DNA of 39,875 nt from contig JADNRY010000539.1 in NCBI GenBank assembly GCA_015501585.1, positions 1-39,875 of the forward strand, read 5' to 3'. This document shows, one piece after another, positions 10,553-19,424 of this stretch. Origin of the DNA: Rhodocollybia butyracea. Lineage: Eukaryota > Basidiomycota > Agaricomycetes > Agaricales > Omphalotaceae. The position numbers and the translations under genes are program-made. Numbering within the stretch: position 1 is the first letter of the stretch; each line of letters opens with the position of its first letter. The notes under the pieces were generated by a model. The model did not search any database. It saw only the letters and a program-made list of their open reading frames with translations, and was not told the origin of the DNA.

Positions 10553-11847
10553 TTTTTGGCGCCCATTGCACATCATAAGTCTTGTCATAAGTTGGAAATT
10601 AACTGTTGTAAGTAACTTTAGTAGTAAAAGCCATGAGCAGCCAGTGTTGGTTAATAAAGACTCCTAGACTCTTAGATGGCTCTGAGATGGCTCTGAGATG
10701 GTGGTTCAAGACTACTGTTAGATCATTATCAAGGGTTGTAGTTACACATCATTTGTATATATGTGTTTGTCCACAGCCTTGATTGAGCAGCCCAGGATAA
10801 ATATCCAACAGCCAGTACCTGTTGTGTTTGTAATGCTTTTCCGGAATATTTACCTATCCTTACTCACCGGGTCATTGATACTTTGTATGTACAGACTATC
10901 CCAGATATTTATTATTGTGCTCAGTATATAGAGGCTACTATTAACTACCTACAGTTCTCCAATTTAGTATTCTCCTTTGGTCGGATGACTTGGAGCCAGC
11001 TGTGACACAGCCTATATTTCCAACTTAGATAATGCCAGATCAAACTCAACCTCAGGCATCTGTTAGGGGGCCAAATCCACTTGCCTATATGCTGAGTAAC
11101 ATCACTCAACTCCCTCAGGGGTCTGCCACAATTTTGGGTCTGGTGGGTCTTGTAGTGGGGGACCTGGGATACTGGAAACACAGATACAACCTGTTGGAGA
11201 TATTGATGTCAGGTGAGCAATCGGTATTGCTCACCGAAGTTTCTCCTGTGGAGCCGTTAGTTTTATTTTGTGTTTTATCTTATATTTTCCTGTATATTAT
11301 TCCGTATATTCTCCGTAGCTGTAGTATTTAAACTTGCTTAGAATGTTATCTTTCCCCTGCGCGTTTGCTAGGGCTTTCTGCTATAGACTGGAGTGAAGTC
11401 TAAGCTTATTCAATGACTTGCTTAACTTTACTCCAACACAACCCAGACCCTCAGAGGTCTGCTAGGTGTCCCAATCTACTCTATTTTATGCTGCATAACA
11501 TTGCATACTACAGGCTCTCCAGGAATCTCCTGGAAGTTCTGGAAATAGTGGGGTGGGTAAGGGAGGGAGGATAGGGGTGTATCTCAAGCCAAAAAATTAT
11601 CTGGGGCCTAAGGGATCTGCTAGGGGGACAAATTCACCCTTGAATTCACCCCCTTATGCATTGAGTAATGTCAGGTCATCCCAGAAACACACTTTAAGTT
11701 CCAGGAATATAACACAGTAGGAGATGCCAGGGCTGGACACAGAGATGGCAATTAATCTCGGATCTCATGGATCTGCTACTAGAGGGTCCAATCTATTCTT
11801 TTCTATCTCTGATAGCACTAAGCATTGTTTTGCCGCCTCAGGCATCA

Positions 11848-12185
11848 GGTTCACATGTACCTCCCAATCCAACACTCAGGTTTTACTAGAACTTACTTAC
11901 TGACTTACTGACAATAATATAATCCTATTTATATGATGTATAATGTGTACTAATGGGCACCAAAATGCGAGATCTCAGTTTTAACACCAGAGATCACGTG
12001 ATTTTATATTGACGGGCCGGAAATGATTAGATCAAGTCATGCTGAGATCCATTGATCTTGATTCCCAGATCACTATTCAAATGTGTGACAGGTGGTGCCC
12101 TGATTTCCAGGTGAGCTTCAAGGTGCCCGCCTAAGTGATATGAACACACCTGGTTTTCAGATGCCATGGTGAATACCCCCGGTGT
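11848..12185 (-). repeat. Right inverted repeat of the 2-kb element
   Basis: Reverse complement of the left repeat with scattered substitutions, missing the hairpin segment. The outer edge reads ACCCCCGGTGT on the plus strand. Confidence 0.75.
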
Positions 12186-12229
12186 CAATCTGCCATATAA
12201 AGTAGCCCAATGAGATCCATACCACTATT

Positions 12230-13060
12230 AGGTCTAAAATTGGCCTAAGGTGTGTAACCATACATTTTGACATTTTGTACAAGTTATACAATGCAATAAG
12301 AGAGTTATATGGAGCCCAAGCATAATAGCTGTTGCCGAGGCAAAGAACTTAAGAATAATACTCAGCGAGCCGTGAAGGTATGCCCACAAGCGTAGCCTAG
12401 AGCCAAGCTAGCAAGGATACCTGGGCTGCCCAGAGATGTAACGCTAGATCGTCAATCTAGTTATACCCAAGAGTGTATACTCTCTGAACTACAGGACATC
12501 TTGAAGCGGGATAAGTACTAAGCCAACGTGTTAGGGAAGGCATCCCTCACACTAAGACCCCCAATGAGCTATGTTAAGATGTGGACTTTACAGTCCATAA
12601 CCATGGACCAGAACAATCCTGAGGAAACCGTGGAGGTCTATTTGTGGCACCAGTCGTAACCGTGAAGACAGTAGAAACATGCTTAGCGACTCCACAGAAA
12701 GCTATGCGCCGGGATAGCCTTGGCAAATCAAAATGTTTGATCTTAGAAATCATACACAGGAGGTCTTATCCGTTAAAGCCGACTATTGGGAATCACTTGT
12801 ACATACTCAGCGCAGTTGCTCGAGACTATCATAAGTGGTGTCATTGGAAAGCTAGACAACAGGCCTTCTCAAGAGAATGTTAATTACACTCAGGATGGAC
12901 AGAACTATCCGAGGAATAGAATGAAACTCACCCAAGGGAAACCGGGCGGCGAGTGATCATGAAGCATAAAGGCACTCCTGACCCCGGAGAATTGTGGAGT
13001 AATTGGAGAAACCTCGCTCAGATCAAAACACTTTAAAACTATGTTAATCCTCACGAAATC
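12230..13060 (+). other. ORF-poor stretch dense in short stem-loops
   Basis: No credible protein is seen (longest open frame about 80 codons, no motif). Several perfect short hairpins occur: CTGGG/CCCAG near 12423, CTAGAT/ATCTAG near 12448, GAGT/ACTC near 12470, AGGGA/TCCCT extended by GTG/CAC near 12530, TGGACT/AGTCCA near 12582, and CTCC/GGAG near 12976. Spacing and density suggest a folded RNA or the leader of a retroelement. A piece reading TATATGGAGCCCA (about 12310) resembles the primer-binding site of the LTR element at 18330. I cannot assign it to a known RNA family by eye. Confidence 0.35.
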
Positions 13061-13121
13061 ATATTTTACCTCTGATATATATCCAAGAATGGACTATTTC
13101 TTTATTGTGTGTACCATATAT

Positions 13122-13360
13122 AGGCTGGAGTTTCCTTTCTGAGCCAGATTCCTCTGTTCTACTCTCTTGCCGTCTCTCTCCGCATCTATTTCATCTATTT
13201 TTGTATTAAACTCTCTCTCTACTCAGTATATAAGCCAGACATATTTATTCAATAAGACAAGTTACTTGCCACCTCCCCTGTACAGGATTGGTTGTGTTCC
13301 TTCATCTCAAAGTTTCTTGCCCTCAACTTGACTGCTAAGACCAGTGCTCTGTAGAATGTC
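13122..13360 (+). repeat. LTR-like direct repeat, copy 1
   Basis: About 240 bp starting GGCTGGAGTTTCC, with a TATA box in CAGTATATAAGCC and a pyrimidine-rich stretch before it. It ends near AGAATGTCCC, followed by CGGGACTAGTAGTGTGAC. It resembles a solo LTR (U3/R/U5-like order). Copy 2 begins 75 bp downstream at 13435. Confidence 0.65.
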
Positions 13361-13434
13361 CCCTCGGGACTAGTAGTGTGACACCTCCTGACTTGGTTAT
13401 CTTTAGAAAGTAATAAACTTCACAAAGTTACTTA

Positions 13435-13671
13435 AGGCTGGAGTTTCCTTTCTGAGCCAGATTGCTCTGTTCCACTCTCTTTCCGTTTCTCTCCATATCT
13501 GTTTCATCTATTTTCGTATTAAACTCTCTCTACTCAGTATATAAGCCAGATATATTTATTCAATAAGACAAGTTACTTGCCACTTCCCCTGTACGAGATT
13601 GGTTGTGTTCCTTCACCTCAGAGGATCTTTCCCTCGATTTGTATGTTAGGAAGTGAGCTCCGTAGAATGTC
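13435..13671 (+). repeat. LTR-like direct repeat, copy 2 (split)
   Basis: Second copy of the 13122 repeat, clearly diverged from it. It is interrupted after AATGTC by the 2.3-kb LTR element and resumes at 16016 with ATGTCCTTGGGACTAGTAG, matching the end of copy 1. This gives an independent check of the insertion site of the element at 13672-16015. Confidence 0.75.
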
Positions 13672-13924
13672 TGTAACGCCTCCGCCTCTCCATACTCACC
13701 ACTGACCGTATCCGGCGATACGGTCATCCTAGACACCGCCGATAGACCAAACGGTCTATCTTATCTTTCTATTTATTATTAATTATATAATAAATCTGTT
13801 ACTATAAGTATCGTATGATTACTTAAGAGTCTAGTTAGTCTTTTACACCGTTGTACACACAATAGTATCCTATTTGTCGTGTTCACCGGTGTTCCTAAGG
13901 ACTTTGCCCATAGGGCGCGTTTTA
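13672..13924 (+). repeat. 5' LTR of the pol-less element
   Basis: Starts TGTAACGCC, ends GCGTTTTA-like (TG...TA, not the canonical TG...CA). It contains two back-to-back perfect hairpins: 10-bp arms at 13703-13726 (TGACCGTATC/GATACGGTCA, loop CGGC) and 8-bp arms at 13741-13760 (GATAGACC/GGTCTATC, loop AAAC). An AT-rich 9-bp hairpin follows at 13771-13795. Confidence 0.85.
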
Positions 13925-14092
13925 CTTTTTTGAACATCAAAAAATTACTATTGTGTGAATAACACAAAGCTATTAGTTTAAAAAGCTAAAAACAGTTATA
14001 CTACCAAGTATAACAACCATTATTCCAACTCGCTACACAATCTATACAAACCCACTCCATTTTTCCTTCCTGCTATATCATTCACTGTCCCT

Positions 14093-15796
14093 ATGACATC
14101 TCAAAATCAATCAGAGAAGTCATATCAGAGTGTGCGCGATCGCGCACATTCCATTCGTGGTGACGTGTCACCACACTCAATCTATTCAGTTGCATCAGCG
14201 ACTCATTCTGTACGTGCGTCTGAAGGACAGCACTACAGGCAGGACAAGAGTCCACCTAATGAACAGTCTATGACTATTTGTAAGAAACGGCGAACCCGAG
14301 AGGGTTTAAGTGAGATTTCTTCTGCGCTACGAGATGTAGCGGCATCACTCGACAAGAGTATGCAAGTACTCAATCGTATTCTCAACATAACTGAGAAATG
14401 GGATGCATCTAGCATCCGATCTAATGAAGAAAGATCTTCTTCATCGAGAAACAGCAATAGAATCACTATTGCTGCACCCACACCGAGACGGCCTGCCGTC
14501 ACACCGCCGGTATTGCACAATGCAGCACCATCTACCGAGGCAAACAACTTGGTACGCCAATGGCGTGAGACTGTGCCCAAGGCACCGTCAGTCCAACAAT
14601 CACTGTTGGACAAACAGTATTCACAAGGGATGACCAAGTCACCCCGTCATGTTCCTGTATTCCGACAGGAATACGCACCAGTGTCAGTAACTATACCGAC
14701 ACCCATCTACACATCCCGCATGAGACAGAGTCCCAATGCGGAGGTAGCGTCTCTGACACTGCAAGGTCCCAGGCCATTACCAGTGACCAAATCTTGCTCA
14801 CCACAAAGCGCGGTGAACATTAAAAGTGAACCGAAGTTACCTTGTAACTTCAATCAGGTAGTAGCGATACCACCACAGGAAAGTACAATGTACTTCCCTA
14901 CTGCAAGGGTGCCAATGGTACCCAATATTATTACACCTCCAGTAGTTGTACCAAACACTACTGGAAATCATTCCAGCATGGGACCGCAACACGGTACCCT
15001 TCCGGTAGTTCCTACTACCATATCCATTGCCCCGGCGACACAAAGTGTTGCCCCTCCAGTAGTACACACTACCGTAAGACTGCCCAAATTGCCGCCCAGC
15101 AATGCGCCAGAGCCAAGTTCAATGCCAGTACCAACGGTATTGGCCGAGTTGCAACCACAGCCGCTTCCGTTGGGAGTAGCTAAAGATTGGATGAGTTGCA
15201 TAGCGATTCAATGCCAACATAACACCAGTCTCTGAGATTTCGGATTCGCGCCATCTGGGCTTCCCGACCAAATGGTGGGATATAATGTCGATGGAATACC
15301 CGTTGATAAATTGACTACTCCCAGAGAAATCTGGGATCGATTTTACATTCCACCCGCTGAGTCCTTTCCAGGACCAAGCAATAATGCTGGAGCGAAAGCA
15401 CCTAGCAAAAAATCCCGTGAAGGGGGGAGGAAGCACAAGAGTGCTAAATCCAAAGGCCACAAACGCAGGCCATGGTCGGATGAATCATCTGACTCTAGTG
15501 ATACCGAGTCAAATACTGACTCTTTGTCTGATGCCTCTTGGCTAGACAAATTAGCTACCTGTAAGGGTAAAATTACTCCTAATGAGCGCCGTAAAATACT
15601 GCGTTCACTTGCATCTAAGATGCAAGAAACAACAGGTGACGACGAACGTCGTTCCCAATGGAAACACAAGGTACACAAAGTGTACCGTAAACAAATTCGA
15701 GATAAGGTAGGGAATCCTATCCCTCCGATTCACATCCCTGATGTTAATCTGGTGGGGGAGGGTGTAACGCCTCCGCCTCTCCATAATCACCACTGA
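14093..15796 (+). CDS. Gag-like ORF with one in-frame TGA
   Basis: An ATG at 14093 opens 380 codons to TGA at 15233-15235. The same frame then continues without a break from 15236 to TGA 15794-15796, so this is one frame of about 567 codons with one internal stop. The first half is Ser/Pro/Thr/Val-rich, with a possible coiled coil at residues about 70-103 (REGLSEISSALRDVAASL...). The second half begins near MVGYNVDGIPVDKLTTPREI and carries a strongly basic stretch (KKSREGGRKHKSAKSKGHKRR) followed by an acidic Ser/Asp run, resembling a nucleic-acid-binding tail. I see no zinc knuckle and no enzyme motif. The TGA could be a mutation or a programmed readthrough site. Calling it Gag is inference from position between LTRs. 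Confidence 0.55.
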
Positions 15797-16015
15797 CCGT
15801 ATCCGGCGATACGGTCATCCTAGACACCGCCGATAGACCAAACGGTCTATCTTATCTTTCTATTTATTATTAATTATATAATAAATCCGTTACTATAAGT
15901 ATCGTATGATTACTTAAGAGTCTAGTTAGTCTTTTACACCGTCGTACACACAATAGTATCCTATTTGTCATGTTCACCGGTGTTCCTAAGGACTTTGCCC
16001 ATAGGGCGTGTTTTA
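15763..16015 (+). repeat. 3' LTR of the pol-less element
   Basis: Same length as the 5' LTR. Both strong hairpins are conserved at the equivalent positions (about 15794-15817 and 15832-15851). The gag-like ORF runs into its first 34 bases and stops at TGA 15794-15796. Five substitutions separate it from the 5' LTR, most of them transitions. Confidence 0.85.
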
Positions 16016-16020
16016 ATGTC

Positions 16021-17160
16021 CTTGGGACTAGTAGCGTGATGCTTCTCTACTTAACTACGAGTCGGTTGTTAGTTTCTTCACCTAGTAAGTAGCTGGTCAC
16101 CTCTCTACGTGTTCCCACGGAGAAGTGTTAGTTGCTTCACAAAGTTGTTAGCCAGTCTCGACGCTTTACCGTAGAGTGACTGATAGTTTCTTCAAGGAGT
16201 TTGATTTACTGTCATATTACTTGCTCAGCAGAATTTGGCCTGTAATAGAATTTCACAAACTTCCTTTGGCCCACTTGAGAATCTGATTGAGTCTTGAGCT
16301 CCCTCGAACTCCAGATCAACCTTAAATCTAGTTGCTTCCTTAGAGGAGACAGTTTCTAGTAAGGAATTATTTGGCTCCAGAGTGAGGGTTCCTTAGTTGA
16401 CTTCCCTGTGAAGTTAGGCGAGCCACTAAGATTGTGGTATGAGTTCCTAGTGATTAAGTTCACTCACAATATTGTAGCTTGGCCCAGAGTTTGATCGAGG
16501 ACTTTATGGCATCACAGCAGCTAGTGCCAGAGTTTGCCTAGGAGAATCTTAGTTTTGTTGTATTGGTTTTGATTATTTGGCTTTGGACACATACACATTA
16601 TTGGTTTTGGTTTGGTTATATTGATTCAGACATCCTGATGTTCCCTTGTACATATGTACACCCAACTAGGCTTCCCTTGACTCAGTTCCAAGAGTTGTCC
16701 AAGCCTAGTTACCTATGTTAACGCAACAGTCTTGAACCTGGAGCAACTGCGTGCGTATCTCCAATACTATCAAACTTTCCCTTGGGGAATCTCTGACAAC
16801 CCGCCCTTGCTCCCTTACATATCAATAGTCTGGTTAGGTGTGGTAGTGTTTTTGTTAGGTTGTTTTATGGCACCTTTCACACACCTACACATAAATACCC
16901 AAATACCGCAATGAGAATTCAGAGAGACTCAAAACAGAGAACTGCAGCAAATACTTCAAAGACAGTACAGCTGCAATGGCAATGGACCAAAAAAAGTCTC
17001 CAAATGCGATGGATTGATGTCGACAAGTTCAGATGACAATTGGTGAGAAAGACAACTGCAAGCAAAGAAAATGGCTGAAAAAAACAGTGTCAATGGTCCA
17101 AAAGAGTATGAAAGCACAAATCACACTCTCATTGCCATAATGAGGTGGGAGGCCCCAACC
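16021..17160. other. Intergenic repeat debris without recognisable gene
   Basis: After the end of the split LTR-like repeat nothing recognisable is coded. A perfect 14-bp palindrome (TGTACATATGTACA, 16647-16660) is followed by a perfect 10-bp inverted repeat (AACTAGGCTT at 16664-16673, AAGCCTAGTT at 16701-16710). A 60-codon ORF at 16732-16914 has one hydrophobic run but no support. Confidence 0.4.
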
Positions 17161-17227
17161 TCAGTGAGAGGTAATCATAGAGAACATGAGTGAATACAAC
17201 TGAGTAGCTACAAACATGCGTGAAAGG

Positions 17228-17767
17228 CTATATACTGACGGCAAACTCCGGCCCGGAACACCATGATCCCCTACTCCAATGTGTGTCAATTTGAGTTTCA
17301 ATAGAGGTTTTCGGATCTCCGGAGATGATGGTATTGGCGTCAGGAACCAAGAATTTGTTGGCATCAGTTGATAAGCTGTCGTCAAGATGTTGAGTTCCTG
17401 TCTCAACCTCGCCATCACCTTCTTCCTCTCCCCCAACTGGTGGCAACAACTTCTGCAACCTCCCGTCAAAGCTCACATCCCTGCTCGCTACTACCTGACC
17501 CAATGGCAAATATAGAAGATAAACTCCCCTCTCGCCATAGCCAACCATTCTCCCTGAAGAACCCCTAGCATCCAATTTGCCTGGAGTTCCATCCATGATA
17601 GTTGCCCAAGCAACAACACCCCATGGTCTAAGGTGAGCAACATCCATTCTCTTCCCATACCACATCTCAGCAGGTAGGGTTTTAAAGTGTGGTGCACAAA
17701 CCATTGGATAACCAACAACCGCACTGCACTGAACCGCGGTAGACTGGTTGAGACTATGATGTTGCAT
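17228..17767 (-). pseudogene. Copia integrase C-terminal fragment
   Basis: The minus-strand frame reads AEMWYGKRMDVAHLRPWG (about 17640-17670), then GKLDARGSSGRMVGYGERGVYLLY and VVASRDVSFDG (about 17480-17500). This is the usual copia sequence in which the integrase core passes into the linker before RT (in intact elements xxMWxGxKPxxxHLRxFGC and SRDVxFDE). Only about 180 codons survive. No catalytic core and no RT adjoin it. It is unrelated in position to the copia RT at 9485-10190 and probably comes from a different copy. Confidence 0.8.
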
Positions 17768-17977
17768 GATACTCGAGGTGAATGTAACTGATTTTTTGTG
17801 TACGTATGATACCTAATACACTATCTACTGCCGTTGGCAAGCAAACCTAAACAATGGTTAAGATAAGATAGCGCCTAGCGCTGTGCCCTACTCCATGTGC
17901 CCCCACTTAAAAAATGGCGGCGCCCTCGTCGCCTACGATTCTTCAACCTCTGCTTCTCTCTGCCAGATTACCTCCTT

Positions 17978-18329
17978 CTACTCTTCCTCTAGTTTGGTTC
18001 CCACCTGCGGTCTGAACTCCCGTAACCTCCTTGCTGCAAATTCCTTCCCGTTTATTAACTTGCCTTCTGTTGTTTCCAAGATGTACAAGTTCACCTTCCT
18101 ACTGACAACCTGGTAGGGTCTTGACCATTTTGGCACAATCTTCCGTATTGACTTGAAAGTGTAATCGAGGTCGTTTCTATACACCTGCACCAAGTCCCCC
18201 TTCCTGAACACCATCTCCTTCCCCTCCTTCCTCAGCAGCCTTCGATCAAACACCTCCTTTCTCTTCACTGCATGCCGAACCATCTTGCTATACCTGTCCA
18301 GCTGCTGTTGCGCTACATACGCTGCTTGC
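17978..18329 (-). pseudogene. Gypsy integrase C-terminal fragment cut by an LTR
   Basis: The minus-strand frame reads QQQLDRYSKMVRHAVKRKEV, FDRRLLRKEGKEMVFRKGDL, VQVYRNDLDYTFKS and KIVPKWSRPYQVVSRKVNLY, with LETTEGKLINGKEFAARRLREF before the stop at 17978. This is the GPF/Y-like C-terminal domain common in gypsy elements of mushrooms. It is cleanly cut at its N-terminal side by the LTR at 18330; the codons further upstream read LTR sequence. Confidence 0.8.
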
Positions 18330-19404
18330 TGATACGGCCCAGAATTGTTTGTGCATAAACATGCAGTATATGCGTGTTTTTGGCACCAAGTCATGCTGTA
18401 TTAGACATATGCACTGTACAAAGTATTCCAGAATCCGCCGTTACCGCGCGGCATCATTAAAAGACACAGATGTTAATTGTTGATGACATCAAAACTGAGT
18501 CTCGGCAACAGAACACAGTTGTAATCAATGATAGTGCAAAGAATACTGAAACCCACCACAAATATGACTTATATTCAGACTATTGAAGCGATCCAAAGGG
18601 TATCTTATTACAACTAGAAGACTACTAGACAGAAGGAACAAGTATCAACGTTAAACGGTCCAAGTGGGACTTCCCATCAGAAATTGATGTGAGGAGATTA
18701 ATGTATCGCCGACCCCGAGGAGATTGATGCGAGGAGATTGATGTGCCGAGGTTCCGGGATCATATCAAGATCATGCCGCGGCGTCCCGCAGATTTAAGAC
18801 AGCGCGTGAAATAAATATTTCATGAGCTGTTTATTGAATAACAAGAGCATATGTACTCCCACACAACTCATATGGTGTATTTACACTGTGATATTGAAAT
18901 ACAGTATATAAGAAGGTGTTCCAGACGAAATGGAGGCAAGCACTTTCCTCCCCCCATTCCTGTTACAGGGTTGGTGTGGTTGGTTTGTGTCTTCTAGTGA
19001 CAAGTGCACATTAAACAAGAGTACAAGTTAAATGAAATAAGAAAGTATAAAGAAAGAAAACCAAAGTCCTCAGTAACTACCTTATGCTCCAGAAAGTTAA
19101 TAGCAGTGAGAGTGTTGTGAGTAGCGCATACTCTCTCTGTCAATTGTACTTGTAGTGTAAAGTCTAAGTTCAGGCAATTGAAAGATAAAGATTAAAGCAT
19201 GCCCGAGTTTGTTAGAATCTCGAGACAGAAAATCTATCACAACCTTGTAAATATGATGCAGATGTATGTACTTGCAATAAGAATTCTGACTTGTTCAATG
19301 ATAACCCCCTTGAACTCATGTTAATCTTTGGTGTGTGTTGGTGTTGGTGTGAGGTATTCAGCTTCATAGTAGCATTTTATGCATAGCCCAGAGTCGGCAT
19401 ATCA
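18330..19404 (+). repeat. 5' LTR of the 6.6-kb element
   Basis: 1,075 bp, TG...CA ends. TATA box TATATAAG at 18905-18912. It contains a short direct duplication (GAGGAGATTGATG twice, about 18717-18745) that the 3' LTR has only once, which explains the length difference. Confidence 0.85.
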
Positions 19405-19406
19405 TA

Positions 19407-19424
19407 TGGAGCCCACCGCGAGGG
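19407..19424 (+). other. Candidate primer-binding site
   Basis: TGGAGCCCACCGCGAGGG begins two bases after the LTR. Its reverse complement ends GGTGGGCTCCA, the shape of a tRNA acceptor stem with U at position 73 followed by CCA. U73 is typical of tRNA-Cys, but the actual tRNA cannot be named without the genome's tRNA set. Confidence 0.5.

Larger units (their letters stand above)
10188..12185. mobile_element. 2-kb element with about 350-bp inverted ends
   Basis: The left end (about 10188-10552) is matched in reverse complement by about 11848-12185. Both begin ACAC(T/C)GGGGG and share an ATTCACCATGGCA block, a TATAAAT-type TATA box and a TTCTAGTAAAACC block. The interior (10553-11847) has no recognisable protein. 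It contains at least four diverged copies of a motif like GATCTGCTAGGGGGACAA (about 11059, 11457, 11609, 11769). The ends look like LTRs (purine tract, TATA), so this may be two LTRs in opposite orientation rather than a DNA transposon. The element cuts the copia RT at 10190. I see no clear target duplication. Confidence 0.55.
13672..16015 (+). mobile_element. Intact 2.3-kb pol-less LTR retrotransposon, hairpin-rich
   Basis: Two 253-bp LTRs (13672-13924 and 15763-16015) differ at about five positions. They are flanked by a perfect 5-bp target duplication ATGTC (13667-13671 and 16016-16020). A polypurine tract GGTGGGGGAGGG precedes the 3' LTR. The interior carries one gag-like open frame (14093-15796) broken by a single TGA, and no protease, RT or integrase. 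It must be mobilised in trans if mobile at all. No TGG-type primer site follows the 5' LTR; the first internal bases form an 8-bp hairpin instead. The whole element, coding part included, is packed with short inverted repeats. Insertion is recent by LTR similarity, although the rate is unknown. Confidence 0.85.

Noticed and set aside
11032..11331. 99-codon ORF with a hydrophobic tail
   Set aside because: It lies in the non-coding core of the inverted-end element, is partly made of its internal repeats, and has no recognisable domain.
12230..13060. Group I or group II intron
   Set aside because: I looked for group I P/Q/R/S elements and a group II domain V; only weak partial resemblances appear, so no call is made.
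16732..16914. 60-codon ORF with a possible membrane span
   Set aside because: Single short ORF in repeat debris without promoter, splice or homology support.
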